From: Modestobacter altitudinis
Lineage (GTDB): Bacteria > Actinomycetota > Actinomycetes > Mycobacteriales > Geodermatophilaceae
Direction of reading: 5' to 3'
Length of the DNA: 64,000 nucleotides
NCBI RefSeq assembly: GCF_005930475.1
Contig: NZ_SJEW01000001.1
Coordinates: forward strand, 1-64,000
The notes below the pieces were generated by a model that did not search any database, had not been told where the DNA came from, and worked only from the letters and a program-made list of their open reading frames with translations. The stretch's first letter is position 1. Each line of letters begins with the position of its first letter. Below, piece after piece: positions 1-8,128 of the stretch. A program made the translations under genes and the position numbers.

Positions 1-29
1 CGGTGGGGTCGGGGAGGGCGGTCCGCGGG

Positions 30-464
30 TCAGGACAAGGTCGGCATCCCCTCGCTCTCCATCGCCGCGAAGACGGCCTCCTGCTCGGCCTCGTAGGCGG
101 CCCAGGTGGCGGCGTCCCAGATCTCGAAGCGGGTGTCGACGCCGACGACCACGACGTCGCGGTCCAGGCCGGCGTACTCCCGCAGGGTGGCCGGGATGGT
201 GATCCGGCCGGCCTTGTCGGCCTCGACCTCGACCATCGAGCCGAAGCTCATCCGGGCGTGCATCCGGGCGGCGTTGGTGTCCGCGGGCGCCATCTGCTTG
301 AGGGCGGCGCTCTGCTCGGCGACCCTGGCCATCGTGAGGCCGTAGACGCAGCGCTCCTGGCCCTTCTTGATCACCATGCCGCCGGCCACCAGCTCGCGGT
401 AACGGACAGGGAGGGCGAGCCGGCCCTTCTCGTCGAGCCGCAGGGGGTAGCTGCCGACGAACAC
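30..464 (-). CDS. mraZ: MraZ transcriptional regulator
   Basis: MraZ is the AbrB/SpoVT-fold regulator encoded at the head of the division and cell-wall (dcw) cluster; it binds tandem TGGG-type repeats in its own promoter. The 144-residue protein begins VFVGSYPLRLDEKGRLALP and carries the second SpoVT-like repeat near residues 80-125 (VEVEADKAGRITIPATLRE), which is normal MraZ length. A much longer open frame continues upstream, but GTG at 464 is chosen because homology starts there and GGGGGTG lies just before it. The dcw genes (rsmH, ftsI, mur) are expected to the left of the window on this strand. A row of matching operator repeats lies upstream at 527-561. Confidence 0.95.
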   Translation of the reverse strand: MFVGSYPLRLDEKGRLALPVRYRELVAGGMVIKKGQERCVYGLTMARVAEQSAALKQMAPADTNAARMHARMSFGSMVEVEADKAGRITIPATLREYAGLDRDVVVVGVDTRFEIWDAATWAAYEAEQEAVFAAMESEGMPTLS

Positions 465-526
465 CGGATCACCCCCAACATCTGTCCTCCTGTGGTCGAG
501 CCGGGCACCATCCGTGGTCCCTGCCT

Positions 527-561
527 CCCCATTGCGCGCCACACTAGCCCACTGGTCCCCA
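527..561 (-). promoter_or_regulatory. MraZ operator: four TGGGN boxes at 10-bp spacing
   Basis: Read on the minus strand the site is TGGGG-N5-TGGGC-N5-TGGCG-N5-TGGGG, three good boxes and one degenerate box exactly 10 bp apart, 63 bp upstream of the mraZ start. This is the arrangement known for MraZ binding sites in E. coli and mycoplasmas. A possible -10 hexamer (TAGTGT) falls between boxes two and three, so bound MraZ would cover the promoter. Confidence 0.8.
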
Positions 562-718
562 CCGGACACCACTTCTTGCCGTGTCGCCCCCATGCCCCCA
601 CCGGCCCCCACCGGCCGGTCGCCCGCCGGCCCGGTGGCCGGTGCCGCGCCGGCCGCCCCGGCGGCCCCTGGCAGGGGCCGGCGCTGCGCTGACCAGTCAC
701 GTCCGTCCGAAACCCACG

Positions 719-724
719 TACCGT
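719..724 (+). promoter_or_regulatory. -10 element TACCGT of a leaderless promoter for moxR
   Basis: TACCGT is followed after exactly 7 nt by the GTG at 732. No Shine-Dalgarno sequence is present, so transcription probably starts at the start codon. The same spacing recurs at many gene starts in this window. Confidence 0.55.
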
Positions 725-731
725 GGGCCTG

Positions 732-1763
732 GTGACGGAGAGCACGGCCGCGCTGGACGCCGCAGGGACCACCGCCCCACCGACCTCCGGCACCCGGGTG
801 GCCGGCCCCGTCGACGGCACGGAGGTCGACGTCGCCGCCGAGGGCGCCCGGCTCGCCGCCGCGATCAGCCGCGTGGTGGAGGGCAAGCCCGACGTCGTCC
901 GGCTGGCGCTGGCCGTCCTGCTCGCCGAGGGCCACCTGTTGATCGAGGACGTGCCGGGCGTCGGCAAGACCACGCTGGCCAAGGCGCTGGCCCGGTCGAT
1001 CGACGGCACGGTGCGGCGCATCCAGTTCACGCCGGACCTGCTGCCCAGCGACGTCACCGGGGTGGCGGTCTACGACCAGGAGTCCCGGGCCTTCGAGTTC
1101 AAGCCCGGCGCGATCTTCGCCAACATCGTCGTCGCCGACGAGATCAACCGCGCCTCGCCGAAGACGCAGTCCGCCCTGCTGGAGTGCATGGAGGAGCGGC
1201 AGGTCACCGTCGACGGCGTGACCTACGAGCTGGCCCGGCCGTTCATGGTCGTCGCCACCCAGAACCCGCTGGAGATGGAGGGCACCTACCCCCTCCCGGA
1301 GGCCCAGCGGGACCGCTTCACCGCCCGGGTGTCGATGGGCTACCCCGACCGGGACGCCGAGCTGGCGATGCTCGACGAGCGCGCCACCGCCGACCCCCTC
1401 ACCGACCTGACGCCGGTCCTCGACGCCGCCTCCATCCGCGGGCTGGTGGCGGCGGTGGGCCGGCTGCACGTCGCCGAGCCCCTGCGCCGCTACGTGGTCT
1501 CCCTGGTCGAGGCCACCCGCCGCTCCCCCGACCTGCGGCTGGGCGCCTCACCGCGGGCCGGGCTGCAGCTGCTCCGCGCCGCCCGGGCCACCGCGGCGCT
1601 GGCCGGCCGCGACCACGTGCTGCCCGACGACGTGCAGGCGATGGCCGTGCCGGTGCTGGCCCACCGGCTGCTGCTGACCCCCGACGCCGCCCTCGCCCGG
1701 CGGGACGCCCAGCGGGTGGTCACCGACCTGCTCGCCACCGTCCCGGTCCACCGCGGCCGCTGA
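732..1763 (+). CDS. MoxR-family AAA+ ATPase
   Basis: MoxR ATPases act with DUF58 (vWA-like) and transglutaminase proteins, probably as chaperones for envelope or metal-enzyme maturation. The 343-residue product has a Walker A (VPGVGKTTLAKAL), a Walker B (VVADEINRASPKTQSALLECMEE) and the MoxR signature ATQNP followed by YPLPEAQRDRF. GTG 732 is preferred to GTG 723 because a -10 hexamer sits 7 nt upstream and the first GTG overlaps that hexamer. It is the first gene of a three-gene operon with the DUF58 and transglutaminase genes, 19 bp before the former. Its exact client is unknown. Confidence 0.93.
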   Translation: MTESTAALDAAGTTAPPTSGTRVAGPVDGTEVDVAAEGARLAAAISRVVEGKPDVVRLALAVLLAEGHLLIEDVPGVGKTTLAKALARSIDGTVRRIQFTPDLLPSDVTGVAVYDQESRAFEFKPGAIFANIVVADEINRASPKTQSALLECMEERQVTVDGVTYELARPFMVVATQNPLEMEGTYPLPEAQRDRFTARVSMGYPDRDAELAMLDERATADPLTDLTPVLDAASIRGLVAAVGRLHVAEPLRRYVVSLVEATRRSPDLRLGASPRAGLQLLRAARATAALAGRDHVLPDDVQAMAVPVLAHRLLLTPDAALARRDAQRVVTDLLATVPVHRGR

Positions 1764-1782
1764 GCCCGGAACCGCAGCTTCG

Positions 1783-3165
1783 ATGGCACGCACCCGCCTC
1801 GGCGACGCCGTCTCCACCCTCACCCTGCGCGGGCGCTGCCTGGTCGCCGCCGGTCTGACGCTGGGCCTGCTCGGCGCCCTGCTCGGCGAACGGGCCCTCG
1901 TCCAGCTCGCGGTCTTCGTGCTGGCACTACCGGTGGTGTCCGCGGTGGGGGTGGCCCGCCAGCGGTTCCGGATCGCCACCCGGCGCACCCTGTCGGTCCC
2001 CCGGCTCCCCCGCGGCGGGGACGCCGACGTGCTGCTGGAGGTGGCCAACACCGACCGGCGCGCGGGCGGCCTCTGGCTGCTCACCGAGCAACTGCCCGCC
2101 GAGCTGGGCATCCGGCCGCACTTCGTGGTCGAGCGGCTGGCCAGCGGGGCCACCGCCCCGTTGCGCTACCGGCTGCACGGGAGCCGCCGCGGCCGCTTCC
2201 CGCTCGGCCCGGTCCGGCTGCGGCTGGTCGACCCGTTCGGGCTGGTGCTGCGCACCGCCGCGGGCAGCGACACCTCCACCCTGCTCGTCACCCCCCGGGT
2301 GCAGCCGCTGCAGGGCAGCGGCGCCCTCGCCGGCGCCGGCGGAACCGGCGGCGAGGGCTCCCGCCGGTCGATCGCGGTGCACGGCGAGGACGACGTCAGC
2401 ACCCGCGAGTACCGCTACGGCGACGACCTCCGGATGGTCCACTGGCGGGCCACCGCGCGCACCGGCGAGCTGATGGTCCGGCTCGAGGAACGCCCGTGGC
2501 GCGCCGCGGCGAGCCTGCTCGTGGACACCCGGCTCTCCGCCCACCTCGTCGGCGGCACCGTCCGCGGCCCGGCCGGCGACCCCGCCGCCCCGACCGACAC
2601 CCTGGAGTGGGTCGTGGAGGCCGCGGCCAGCATCGGGGTCCACCTGCTCCGCGGCGGCGCAGGGCTGCGCGTGCTGACCGACAGCGGCGAGCTCACCCCC
2701 GCGCTCGGTCGCGGCCCGCTGGGGCCCGAGGAGCTGCTCGAGCGGCTCGCCGAGGTCAGCGGCTCCCGGGCCACCGGGCTGCAGGCCGGGCTGGAGTCCC
2801 TGCGCCGCGCCGACGTGGAAGGACCTGCCATCTGCCTGCTCGGCCTGGTCGGCCCGGACGACGTGCACGCCCTGGCCCGCCTCCGCTCCGGCCCCGGCAC
2901 CGACGTCGCCGTCCTGGTCGATGCCGCGGCGTGGCTGGACGCCGGGGCGTCCCGGAGCCGCCGACCGCTGGCCCCGGCCGCCCGCACCGAGGTGGTCACC
3001 CGCCAGCAGCAGGCGATCGCCCTGCTGCGGTCGGCCGGCTGGCAGGTGGCCGCGGTCCGCCCGGACCAGGGCATCGGCGAGGTGTGGAACCGGCTGGGCG
3101 GGCCGGACGGCCGCGGTCCGGTCGGCAGCCACCTCGCGGCACCGGCCGGGCAGGTGCCGGCATGA
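1783..3165 (+). CDS. DUF58 domain membrane protein
   Basis: A 460-residue protein with two hydrophobic helices near the N-terminus (about residues 20-60). A cytoplasmic DUF58/vWA-like domain includes the hallmark stretch [24 protein letters not shown] around residues 205-230. DUF58 proteins are almost always encoded between a MoxR ATPase and a transglutaminase, as here. Its stop codon overlaps the next start as ATGA, so translation of the three genes is probably coupled. The role is inferred from context; it is likely an envelope-associated partner of the MoxR ATPase. Confidence 0.92.
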   Translation: MARTRLGDAVSTLTLRGRCLVAAGLTLGLLGALLGERALVQLAVFVLALPVVSAVGVARQRFRIATRRTLSVPRLPRGGDADVLLEVANTDRRAGGLWLLTEQLPAELGIRPHFVVERLASGATAPLRYRLHGSRRGRFPLGPVRLRLVDPFGLVLRTAAGSDTSTLLVTPRVQPLQGSGALAGAGGTGGEGSRRSIAVHGEDDVSTREYRYGDDLRMVHWRATARTGELMVRLEERPWRAAASLLVDTRLSAHLVGGTVRGPAGDPAAPTDTLEWVVEAAASIGVHLLRGGAGLRVLTDSGELTPALGRGPLGPEELLERLAEVSGSRATGLQAGLESLRRADVEGPAICLLGLVGPDDVHALARLRSGPGTDVAVLVDAAAWLDAGASRSRRPLAPAARTEVVTRQQQAIALLRSAGWQVAAVRPDQGIGEVWNRLGGPDGRGPVGSHLAAPAGQVPA

Positions 3166-5510
3166 GCGCTCTCCCCGACGAGCTGCCCCGCGCTCCCCGC
3201 GACCACGCCGGCACCGCCCTCGCGGCCGGCGCCGGCGTCCTGCTCGGCTCGCTCGCCCTCGACCCGGTGTTCGCCGCGCGGAACTGGGTCCCGCCGGTGG
3301 TGCTGGTCGTCGCGGCGGTCACCCTCGGCGGGATCGCACTGCGCGCCGGCTTCAGCCGGCTGCTGGACCAGCGGGGCCCGGGGTCGGGCCTGCTCGGCGC
3401 GCTCGGCCGCGTCGCCGTCCCGCTGGGCCAGCTGCTGCTGGTGCTCGTCGTGCTCGGCCGGGTCTTCGCCCCCGACCACCTGCTGCTGGGGCTGCTACCG
3501 ACCCCCGGCAGCATCGCCGACCTGGCCGGGGTGCTCGCCGACGGTGTGGACGAGATCGCCGAGCAGGCGACCCCGGCCCTGCCGCTGGACGGCCTGGTCG
3601 CGCTGACCACGCTGTTCGTCGCACTGGTCGCGCTGGCCGCCGACCTGCTGGCGGTCCCGGCGCGGCAGCCGGCGCTGGGCGGCCTGGGGCTGCTCGTCCT
3701 GTACTGCGTCCCGGTCAGCACGGTGACCGGCAGCGTCGCCTTCCTCTCCTTCGCCGGCCCGGCCTGCGGGTTCGCCGTCCTGCTGTGGGCCGACCAGCGC
3801 GGCCGGCTGGTGGACAGCGCGCGCGGCGGCAGCGGCTCCCCGCTGGGCACCGCGACGCTGCCCGCCCTGCGCGTCGGGGTGATCGCCCTGGTGGCCGGCG
3901 TGGTGCTGCCGGTGTTCGTCCCGACCCTGGCCGAGGGCTCGCTGGCGAGCGGGATCGGCGGGTCGGGCACCGGCAACGGGCTCGGCTCCTCGCTGGACCC
4001 GGTCGCCGAGATGGCCGGCCAGCTCAACCGGCCCGAGCCGATGGACCTGCTGCAGGTGGACGCCTCCGTCGAGGACCTGGGTTACCTGCGGGCGGTCTCC
4101 CTGGACGAGTACGGCGACAACGGCTGGCACATGTCCAACCTGGACGGCGAGGAGTCGATCGCCGACGACCCGACGCTCGCCCCGCTGCCCGGGGACGAGC
4201 CCCGCCGGGAGGTGCGTGCCCAGGTCACCGTCCTCGGCCACGACGACCAGTTCCTGCCGGTGGCCTACGCCCCGCAGCGGGTCGAGGTGGCCGGCGGCGA
4301 CGACAGGTCCTGGCGGTTCGACCAGGCGGGCACGACGATCTACGGCCGCGACGTCACCACCGGTGGTGCGACGTACGAGTTCTCCGCGGAGGAGCCCGAG
4401 CCGACGGTGGCGGACCTGGAGGCCGCGCCCGAGCTGGCCGCCGACGACCCCATGCTCCGGTACGTCGAGCTGCCGACGGTCGCCCCCAGCGTCACCGACC
4501 TCGCCGCCGACCTCACCGCGGACGCCGGCACGCCCTACGACCGGGTGCGCGCCGTGCTGTCCCACTTCACCGACCCGGCCAACCGGTTCGTCTACAGCCT
4601 GTCCACCACACCGGGCACCACCGGCGACGACCTGGTCGACTTCCTGCGCCTCAAGCGCGGCTACTGCGAGCAGTACGCCGGGGCGATGGCGGTGCTGGTG
4701 CGGGCCGCCGGGGTCCCGGCCCGGGTCGTGCTGGGCTACACCCCCGGGCAGGTGCAGTCCGACGGCAGCCGGCTGGTGACCACGGACGACGCGCACGCCT
4801 GGGTGGAGGCGTGGTTCGCCGGGGTGGGCTGGATCCCCTTCGACCCCACCCCGATCGCCGCCGACCGGGCGGTGACGCTGCCGTGGGCGCCGCGCACGGT
4901 GATCCCCGCCGACACCACCGCCGAGCCGACCGCCCCGAACGCCGGCGTGCCGGTGCCCGCCGGCCCGACCGCGACCATCGACCGGGACGACCAGTACGTG
5001 CCCATCGACGTCGAGGCGCTCCAGGACGAGCGCTCGCTGGCCCCTTGGTACGCCGGCGCCGGCGGGGCCGTCGTCCTGCTCGGGCTGCTGGCCGCGCCCG
5101 GCGTCCTGCGCCGGCGGGCCCGGCGCCGGCGGCTGGCCGACGGGAGCGCCGGGGCGCTGTGGGAGGAGCTGCTGGCCAGCACCGCCGACCTCGGCGTCGA
5201 CGTGCCGGTCACCGGCACCACGCGCCAGGTCGCCCGGGAGCTGGCCGAGTGGCTGTCCGGCACCGAGCCGGCGGCGGTCCCGGCGGTGCGGGTCCTCGCC
5301 CTGGCCCAGGAGCGGGCGGTCTACGGGCCGCCGGCGAGCGCCGGGGCAGACCCCGGGTCGGCGACGGCGCTGCGCACCGTGCGGCGGGCGCTGCTGCGGC
5401 GGGCGTCCCGCGGTCAGCGGCTGCGGGCGGCCCTGTGGCCGGCCTCGACGCTGGCCGAGGTGACCGGTTGGCTGACGGCGCACACCCCCCGGCGGCTCCG
5501 CGCCGCCTGA
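3162..5510 (+). CDS. TgpA-type membrane transglutaminase-like protein
   Basis: A 782-residue membrane protein with about five or six hydrophobic segments in the first 260 residues. These are followed by an extracytoplasmic transglutaminase-like domain, a single transmembrane helix near residue 630 and a cytoplasmic tail (DUF4129-like). The papain-like triad is visible: Cys502 in [12 protein letters not shown], His545 in [11 protein letters not shown] and Asp561 in IPFDPTP. The start ATG at 3162 overlaps the DUF58 stop (ATGA); a longer in-frame opening inside the DUF58 gene is only a shadow. The family is widespread in actinobacteria and cyanobacteria, and the natural substrate is not known. 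Confidence 0.93.
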   Translation: MSALPDELPRAPRDHAGTALAAGAGVLLGSLALDPVFAARNWVPPVVLVVAAVTLGGIALRAGFSRLLDQRGPGSGLLGALGRVAVPLGQLLLVLVVLGRVFAPDHLLLGLLPTPGSIADLAGVLADGVDEIAEQATPALPLDGLVALTTLFVALVALAADLLAVPARQPALGGLGLLVLYCVPVSTVTGSVAFLSFAGPACGFAVLLWADQRGRLVDSARGGSGSPLGTATLPALRVGVIALVAGVVLPVFVPTLAEGSLASGIGGSGTGNGLGSSLDPVAEMAGQLNRPEPMDLLQVDASVEDLGYLRAVSLDEYGDNGWHMSNLDGEESIADDPTLAPLPGDEPRREVRAQVTVLGHDDQFLPVAYAPQRVEVAGGDDRSWRFDQAGTTIYGRDVTTGGATYEFSAEEPEPTVADLEAAPELAADDPMLRYVELPTVAPSVTDLAADLTADAGTPYDRVRAVLSHFTDPANRFVYSLSTTPGTTGDDLVDFLRLKRGYCEQYAGAMAVLVRAAGVPARVVLGYTPGQVQSDGSRLVTTDDAHAWVEAWFAGVGWIPFDPTPIAADRAVTLPWAPRTVIPADTTAEPTAPNAGVPVPAGPTATIDRDDQYVPIDVEALQDERSLAPWYAGAGGAVVLLGLLAAPGVLRRRARRRRLADGSAGALWEELLASTADLGVDVPVTGTTRQVARELAEWLSGTEPAAVPAVRVLALAQERAVYGPPASAGADPGSATALRTVRRALLRRASRGQRLRAALWPASTLAEVTGWLTAHTPRRLRAA

Positions 5511-5570
5511 CGAAGGACCCCGCTGCCCCCACCACTCGCGAGCTCGCGGCGGGACCCTTGCAGCGGGGCT
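5511..5570 (+). repeat. Stop-codon-adjacent palindromic element, copy A
   Basis: It begins 3 nt after the tgpA stop with GAAGGACCCC and has 9-bp arms CCCCGCTGC (5518-5526) and GCAGCGGGG (5560-5568) around a core CACTCGCGAGCTCGCGGCGGG. Related elements follow the stops of dnaE2, pfkA and the gene ending at 51260. A transcription terminator role is plausible. Confidence 0.6.
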
Positions 5571-5637
5571 GCTCCAGCACGTCACCACGCTCGGCGCGGG
5601 CTCCTGGAGGGTGGCCGTTCCAGCTCCTCACCAACGA

Positions 5638-5671
5638 CAGCAGCCGCCGTCCTCGGGGACGGCGGCTGCTG
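5638..5671. terminator. Bidirectional hairpin terminator
   Basis: A perfect 15-bp stem (CAGCAGCCGCCGTCC with its complement) and a 4-nt loop TCGG. It lies between the convergent ends of the transglutaminase and DUF3040 genes. There is no U-tract, as usual for actinobacterial terminators. Confidence 0.8.
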
Positions 5672-5684
5672 GTGCGTGCGGGGG

Positions 5685-6086
5685 CTACTGGTCGTAGCGG
5701 CGGCGGAAGCGCTCCTCCAGCCGGTTCTTCAGCGGCTGGCGGCGGGCCTTGGGGCCCTTGCCGCCCACGGCGGTGCTTCCCCCGGCCGGGCCGGGAGCCG
5801 CACCGGGGGAGACGGCGCCGGTCGCGTTCTTGTAGCTGAGGATGCCCAGGACGGCGCCGGCGAACATGACCAGGAAGCCCAGCACGCCCAGCGGCCAGAA
5901 CTCCAGTGCCCCGACGACCAGGACGACCAGGCCCACGAGGACCAGGCCGATGCCGATCTGGAGCTTGCGTCGGGCCTTCTGACGGCGGTCGCCGGTGCGT
6001 ACCGTCGAAGCGAACTTCGGGTCGTCGTCGACGAGGGCACGCTCGATCTGCTCCAGCAGACGCTGCTCGTGCTCGGAGAGCGGCAC
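5685..6086 (-). CDS. DUF3040 small membrane protein
   Basis: A 133-residue protein starting VPLSEHEQRLLEQIERALVDDD, the DUF3040 signature. Two adjacent transmembrane helices follow (about residues 45-90), then a Gly/Pro/Arg-rich cytoplasmic tail. GTG 6086 is chosen because GGAGG lies 6 nt upstream and family homology begins there; the open frame extends upstream without meaningful sequence. The family is conserved near mraZ in actinobacteria (Rv2169c-like). The function is unknown; the position suggests a link to cell envelope or division. Confidence 0.9.
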   Translation of the reverse strand: MPLSEHEQRLLEQIERALVDDDPKFASTVRTGDRRQKARRKLQIGIGLVLVGLVVLVVGALEFWPLGVLGFLVMFAGAVLGILSYKNATGAVSPGAAPGPAGGSTAVGGKGPKARRQPLKNRLEERFRRRYDQ

Positions 6087-6147
6087 GTCGACCTCCAGGT
6101 GCGCAGTGCAACAAGCCACCGGCGGCAATCCGCCCGCGGTGACACCG

Positions 6148-6153
6148 AGGATA
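6148..6153 (-). promoter_or_regulatory. Possible -10 hexamer for the DUF3040 gene
   Basis: TATCCT on the minus strand lies about 62 nt before the GTG start, giving a leader of about 55 nt that contains the ribosome binding site. No clear -35 was seen. Confidence 0.35.
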
Positions 6154-6252
6154 CGAGCCGATTGCGGGCGGCGAAAGGCGAGTCGTCGCCGACACACCCG
6201 TCGGGGCTGCCGCCCGCCCCGCAGCGGTGCCCGCCGCGGGCAGGACGGCGGC

Positions 6253-7488
6253 TCAGCGCCCCCGCTCCGGCGGGGGACGACGGCGGCTCGGGCCCGACCC
6301 GGGCACCTGCGTCCGGGTGATCAGCGTGGCCGGCCGGACCGCACCCGCGCCGAACCGGCGGGCCGCCCGGTCGGCGGCCAGCTCGGCGTCCCGCCGGCCG
6401 TGCTCCCGCGCGCCCAGCTCGAGCTGCCGGGCGGTCGCGTCGGCCTCCACCAGCCCCTCGGCCCGGACGCCGACCAGCCGGATCCGCGCCCGGTCCAGCC
6501 CCAGGGCGTCGAACAGCGACCGGGCGGTGTCGTAGAGCTCCTGACCGACGTCGGTGGGGACCTTGAGGGTGCGCGAGCGGGTGATCGTGGTGAAGTCGGC
6601 GAAGCGCACCTTGAGGCTGACCGTGCGGGTGAGGTGGCCGGTCGAGCGCAGCCGCCCCGCCGTCCGCTCGGCCAGGTGCAGCAGTTCCCGGTGGATCACC
6701 GCCGGGTCGTCGACGTCGGTGCCGAACGTCTCCTCCGCCCCGGTCGAGCGGTCGGGTTCGTCGGGCACCACCCGGCGCGGGTCGCGCCCCCACGCCAGCT
6801 CGTGCAGGTGCGCGCCGGCGGCGTGGCCGACGGCACGCTGCAGGGTGCGCGCCGGGACGTGCGCCAGGTCGCCCACGGTGCGCAGCCCCAACCGCAGCAG
6901 CACCTCCTCGGTCTTGGCCCCGACACCCCACAGGGCGCCGACCGGCAGGGGGTGCAGGAAGTCCATGACCTCGGCCGGCCGGATGACCAGCAGGCCGTCG
7001 GGCTTGGACCGGGTGGAGGCCAGCTTGGCGACGAACTTGCTGCCGGCCACCCCGACCGAGCAGGTGATGCCCTGCTCGTCGAAGACCCGGCCGCGGATGT
7101 ACTCGCCGATCGCGACCGGGTCCCCCAGCCGCCGTCCGGCGCCGGAGACGTCGAGGAACGCCTCGTCCAGGCTGAGCGGCTCGACCAGCGGGGTGATCGA
7201 GCGGAACAGCGCCATGACCGAGCGCGAGACCTCGGCGTAGAGCGCCAGGTCACCCGGGAGCACGGTGGCCGTCGGGCACAACCGCAGGGCGCGGGAGGTC
7301 GGCATGGCGCTGTGCACCCCGTACCGGCGGGCCTCGTAGGTGGCCGAGGTGACGACCCCGCGGTTGCCCATCCCGCCGACGATCACCGGGGTGCCGGCCA
7401 GCTCGGGGTGCCGGCGGACCTCCACGCTGGCGAAGAAGGCGTCCATGTCGACGTGCAGCACCGTGCAACCGGTGGCGCGATCGGACAT
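6253..7488 (-). CDS. dinB: DNA polymerase IV (Y-family translesion polymerase)
   Basis: A 411-residue Y-family polymerase that copies damaged template DNA with low fidelity. The catalytic acidic residues are present: Asp14 in HVDMDAFFASVE, and the Asp/Glu pair in LSLDEAFLDVSGA near residue 110. Next come the helix-hairpin-helix region (GVGAKTEEVLLRLGLRTVGDLA) and the little-finger domain. The C-terminal tail is Arg/Pro rich and has no obvious clamp-binding pentapeptide. ATG 7488 has AGGGG 7 nt upstream. A perfect LexA box 22 bp upstream puts it under SOS control, like the dnaE2 operon 10 kb away. Confidence 0.95.
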   Translation of the reverse strand: MSDRATGCTVLHVDMDAFFASVEVRRHPELAGTPVIVGGMGNRGVVTSATYEARRYGVHSAMPTSRALRLCPTATVLPGDLALYAEVSRSVMALFRSITPLVEPLSLDEAFLDVSGAGRRLGDPVAIGEYIRGRVFDEQGITCSVGVAGSKFVAKLASTRSKPDGLLVIRPAEVMDFLHPLPVGALWGVGAKTEEVLLRLGLRTVGDLAHVPARTLQRAVGHAAGAHLHELAWGRDPRRVVPDEPDRSTGAEETFGTDVDDPAVIHRELLHLAERTAGRLRSTGHLTRTVSLKVRFADFTTITRSRTLKVPTDVGQELYDTARSLFDALGLDRARIRLVGVRAEGLVEADATARQLELGAREHGRRDAELAADRAARRFGAGAVRPATLITRTQVPGSGPSRRRPPPERGR

Positions 7489-7510
7489 CTGACACCCCTA
7501 CCCCTTGTGG

Positions 7511-7526
7511 TCGAACACCTGTTCGA
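7511..7526 (-). promoter_or_regulatory. LexA (SOS) box upstream of dinB
   Basis: TCGAACACCTGTTCGA is a perfect inverted repeat matching the actinobacterial SOS box TCGAAC-N4-GTTCGA. The -10 candidate TAACCT (7533-7528 on the minus strand) ends one base before the box, so LexA would sit on the transcription start. Confidence 0.92.
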
Positions 7527-7527
7527 G

Positions 7528-7533
7528 AGGTTA
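7528..7533 (-). promoter_or_regulatory. -10 hexamer TAACCT of the dinB promoter
   Basis: It matches the actinobacterial TAnnnT -10 and directly abuts the LexA box, placing the predicted start site near 7521, inside the operator. No -35 is evident. Confidence 0.55.
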
Positions 7534-7733
7534 GCCGATCATGCGGTGCCGAAACGTCCCGGCAGGCGCGCCGGTTCGAGCCGCAGACCACGTCGTGACC
7601 ACGTGGTCCCGGTGTCGGGCGGTGCACGACCGGATCGAGCCCCCCGGAGCAGGTGTGCGGGGACGATCTTCGCGGTAGAACTGCCCCAGGTGGTCTCCGT
7701 CCGGTGGCCACGACGACGACGATCGGAGGAGCC

Positions 7734-8126
7734 ATGGCGCTCGACGACGACGACATGACCAGCACGGAGGGCACGGCCGACGGCGGTGCCGAGGGCACCC
7801 CGGGTCAGCACGACGGCGGCGCGGACGGCGGTGCCGATGGCGGCGCGGACGGCGGCGCGGACGGCGGCGCGGACGGCGGCGCGGACGGCGGCGCGGACGG
7901 CGGCGCGGACGGCGGCGCGGACGGCGGCGCGGACGGCGGCGCGGACGGCGGCGCGGACGGCGGCGCGGACGGCGGCGCGGACGGCGGCGCGGACGGCGGC
8001 GCGGACGGCGGCGCCGATGGCGGTGCCGATGGTGGCGCCGACAGCGGGGCCGAGGGCCCGGCCGACTCGGGTGCCGGCGGCGGGACCTCCGGCCAGCACG
8101 ACGGCGGCGCGGACGGCTCGGCCTGA
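7734..8126 (+). CDS. Asp-Gly-Gly-Ala tandem-repeat peptide (possible oxygenase substrate)
   Basis: A 130-residue low-complexity protein: an acidic N-terminus (MALDDDDMTSTEGTADGG), then nineteen tandem DGGA units, then a short Ser/Gly/Glu tail. The array is bracketed by nearly identical GQHDGGADG motifs on both sides. The start ATG has a strong GGAGGA sequence 4 nt upstream; the frame is open further upstream but without a binding site. There is no signal peptide, Cys or hydrophobic segment. The JmjC oxygenase gene begins 2 nt after its stop, so the two are almost certainly cotranscribed. I recognise no characterised family. Alternatives are a structural, calcium-binding or disordered acidic protein, or a peptide modified by the neighbouring oxygenase. 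Confidence 0.75.
   Translation: MALDDDDMTSTEGTADGGAEGTPGQHDGGADGGADGGADGGADGGADGGADGGADGGADGGADGGADGGADGGADGGADGGADGGADGGADGGADGGADGGADSGAEGPADSGAGGGTSGQHDGGADGSA
7812..8039 (+). repeat. Coding minisatellite: 19 tandem 12-bp units
   Basis: The unit GACGGCGGCGCG (Asp-Gly-Gly-Ala) repeats nineteen times in frame. Only a few third-position changes occur near the two ends (GGTGCC, GATGGC); the central copies are identical. That homogeneity implies recent expansion or ongoing copy-number change by slippage. Confidence 0.95.
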
Positions 8127-8128
8127 GC

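Noticed and set aside
30-1469. A 479-residue frame including mraZ
   Set aside because: Only the last 144 codons are conserved MraZ; the rest overlaps moxR antisense and the operator region.
7812-8039. 12-bp tandem array as a CRISPR or replication origin iteron set
   Set aside because: Units are contiguous without spacers, 12 bp and strictly in frame inside an ORF with a good ribosome binding site; it is a coding minisatellite.
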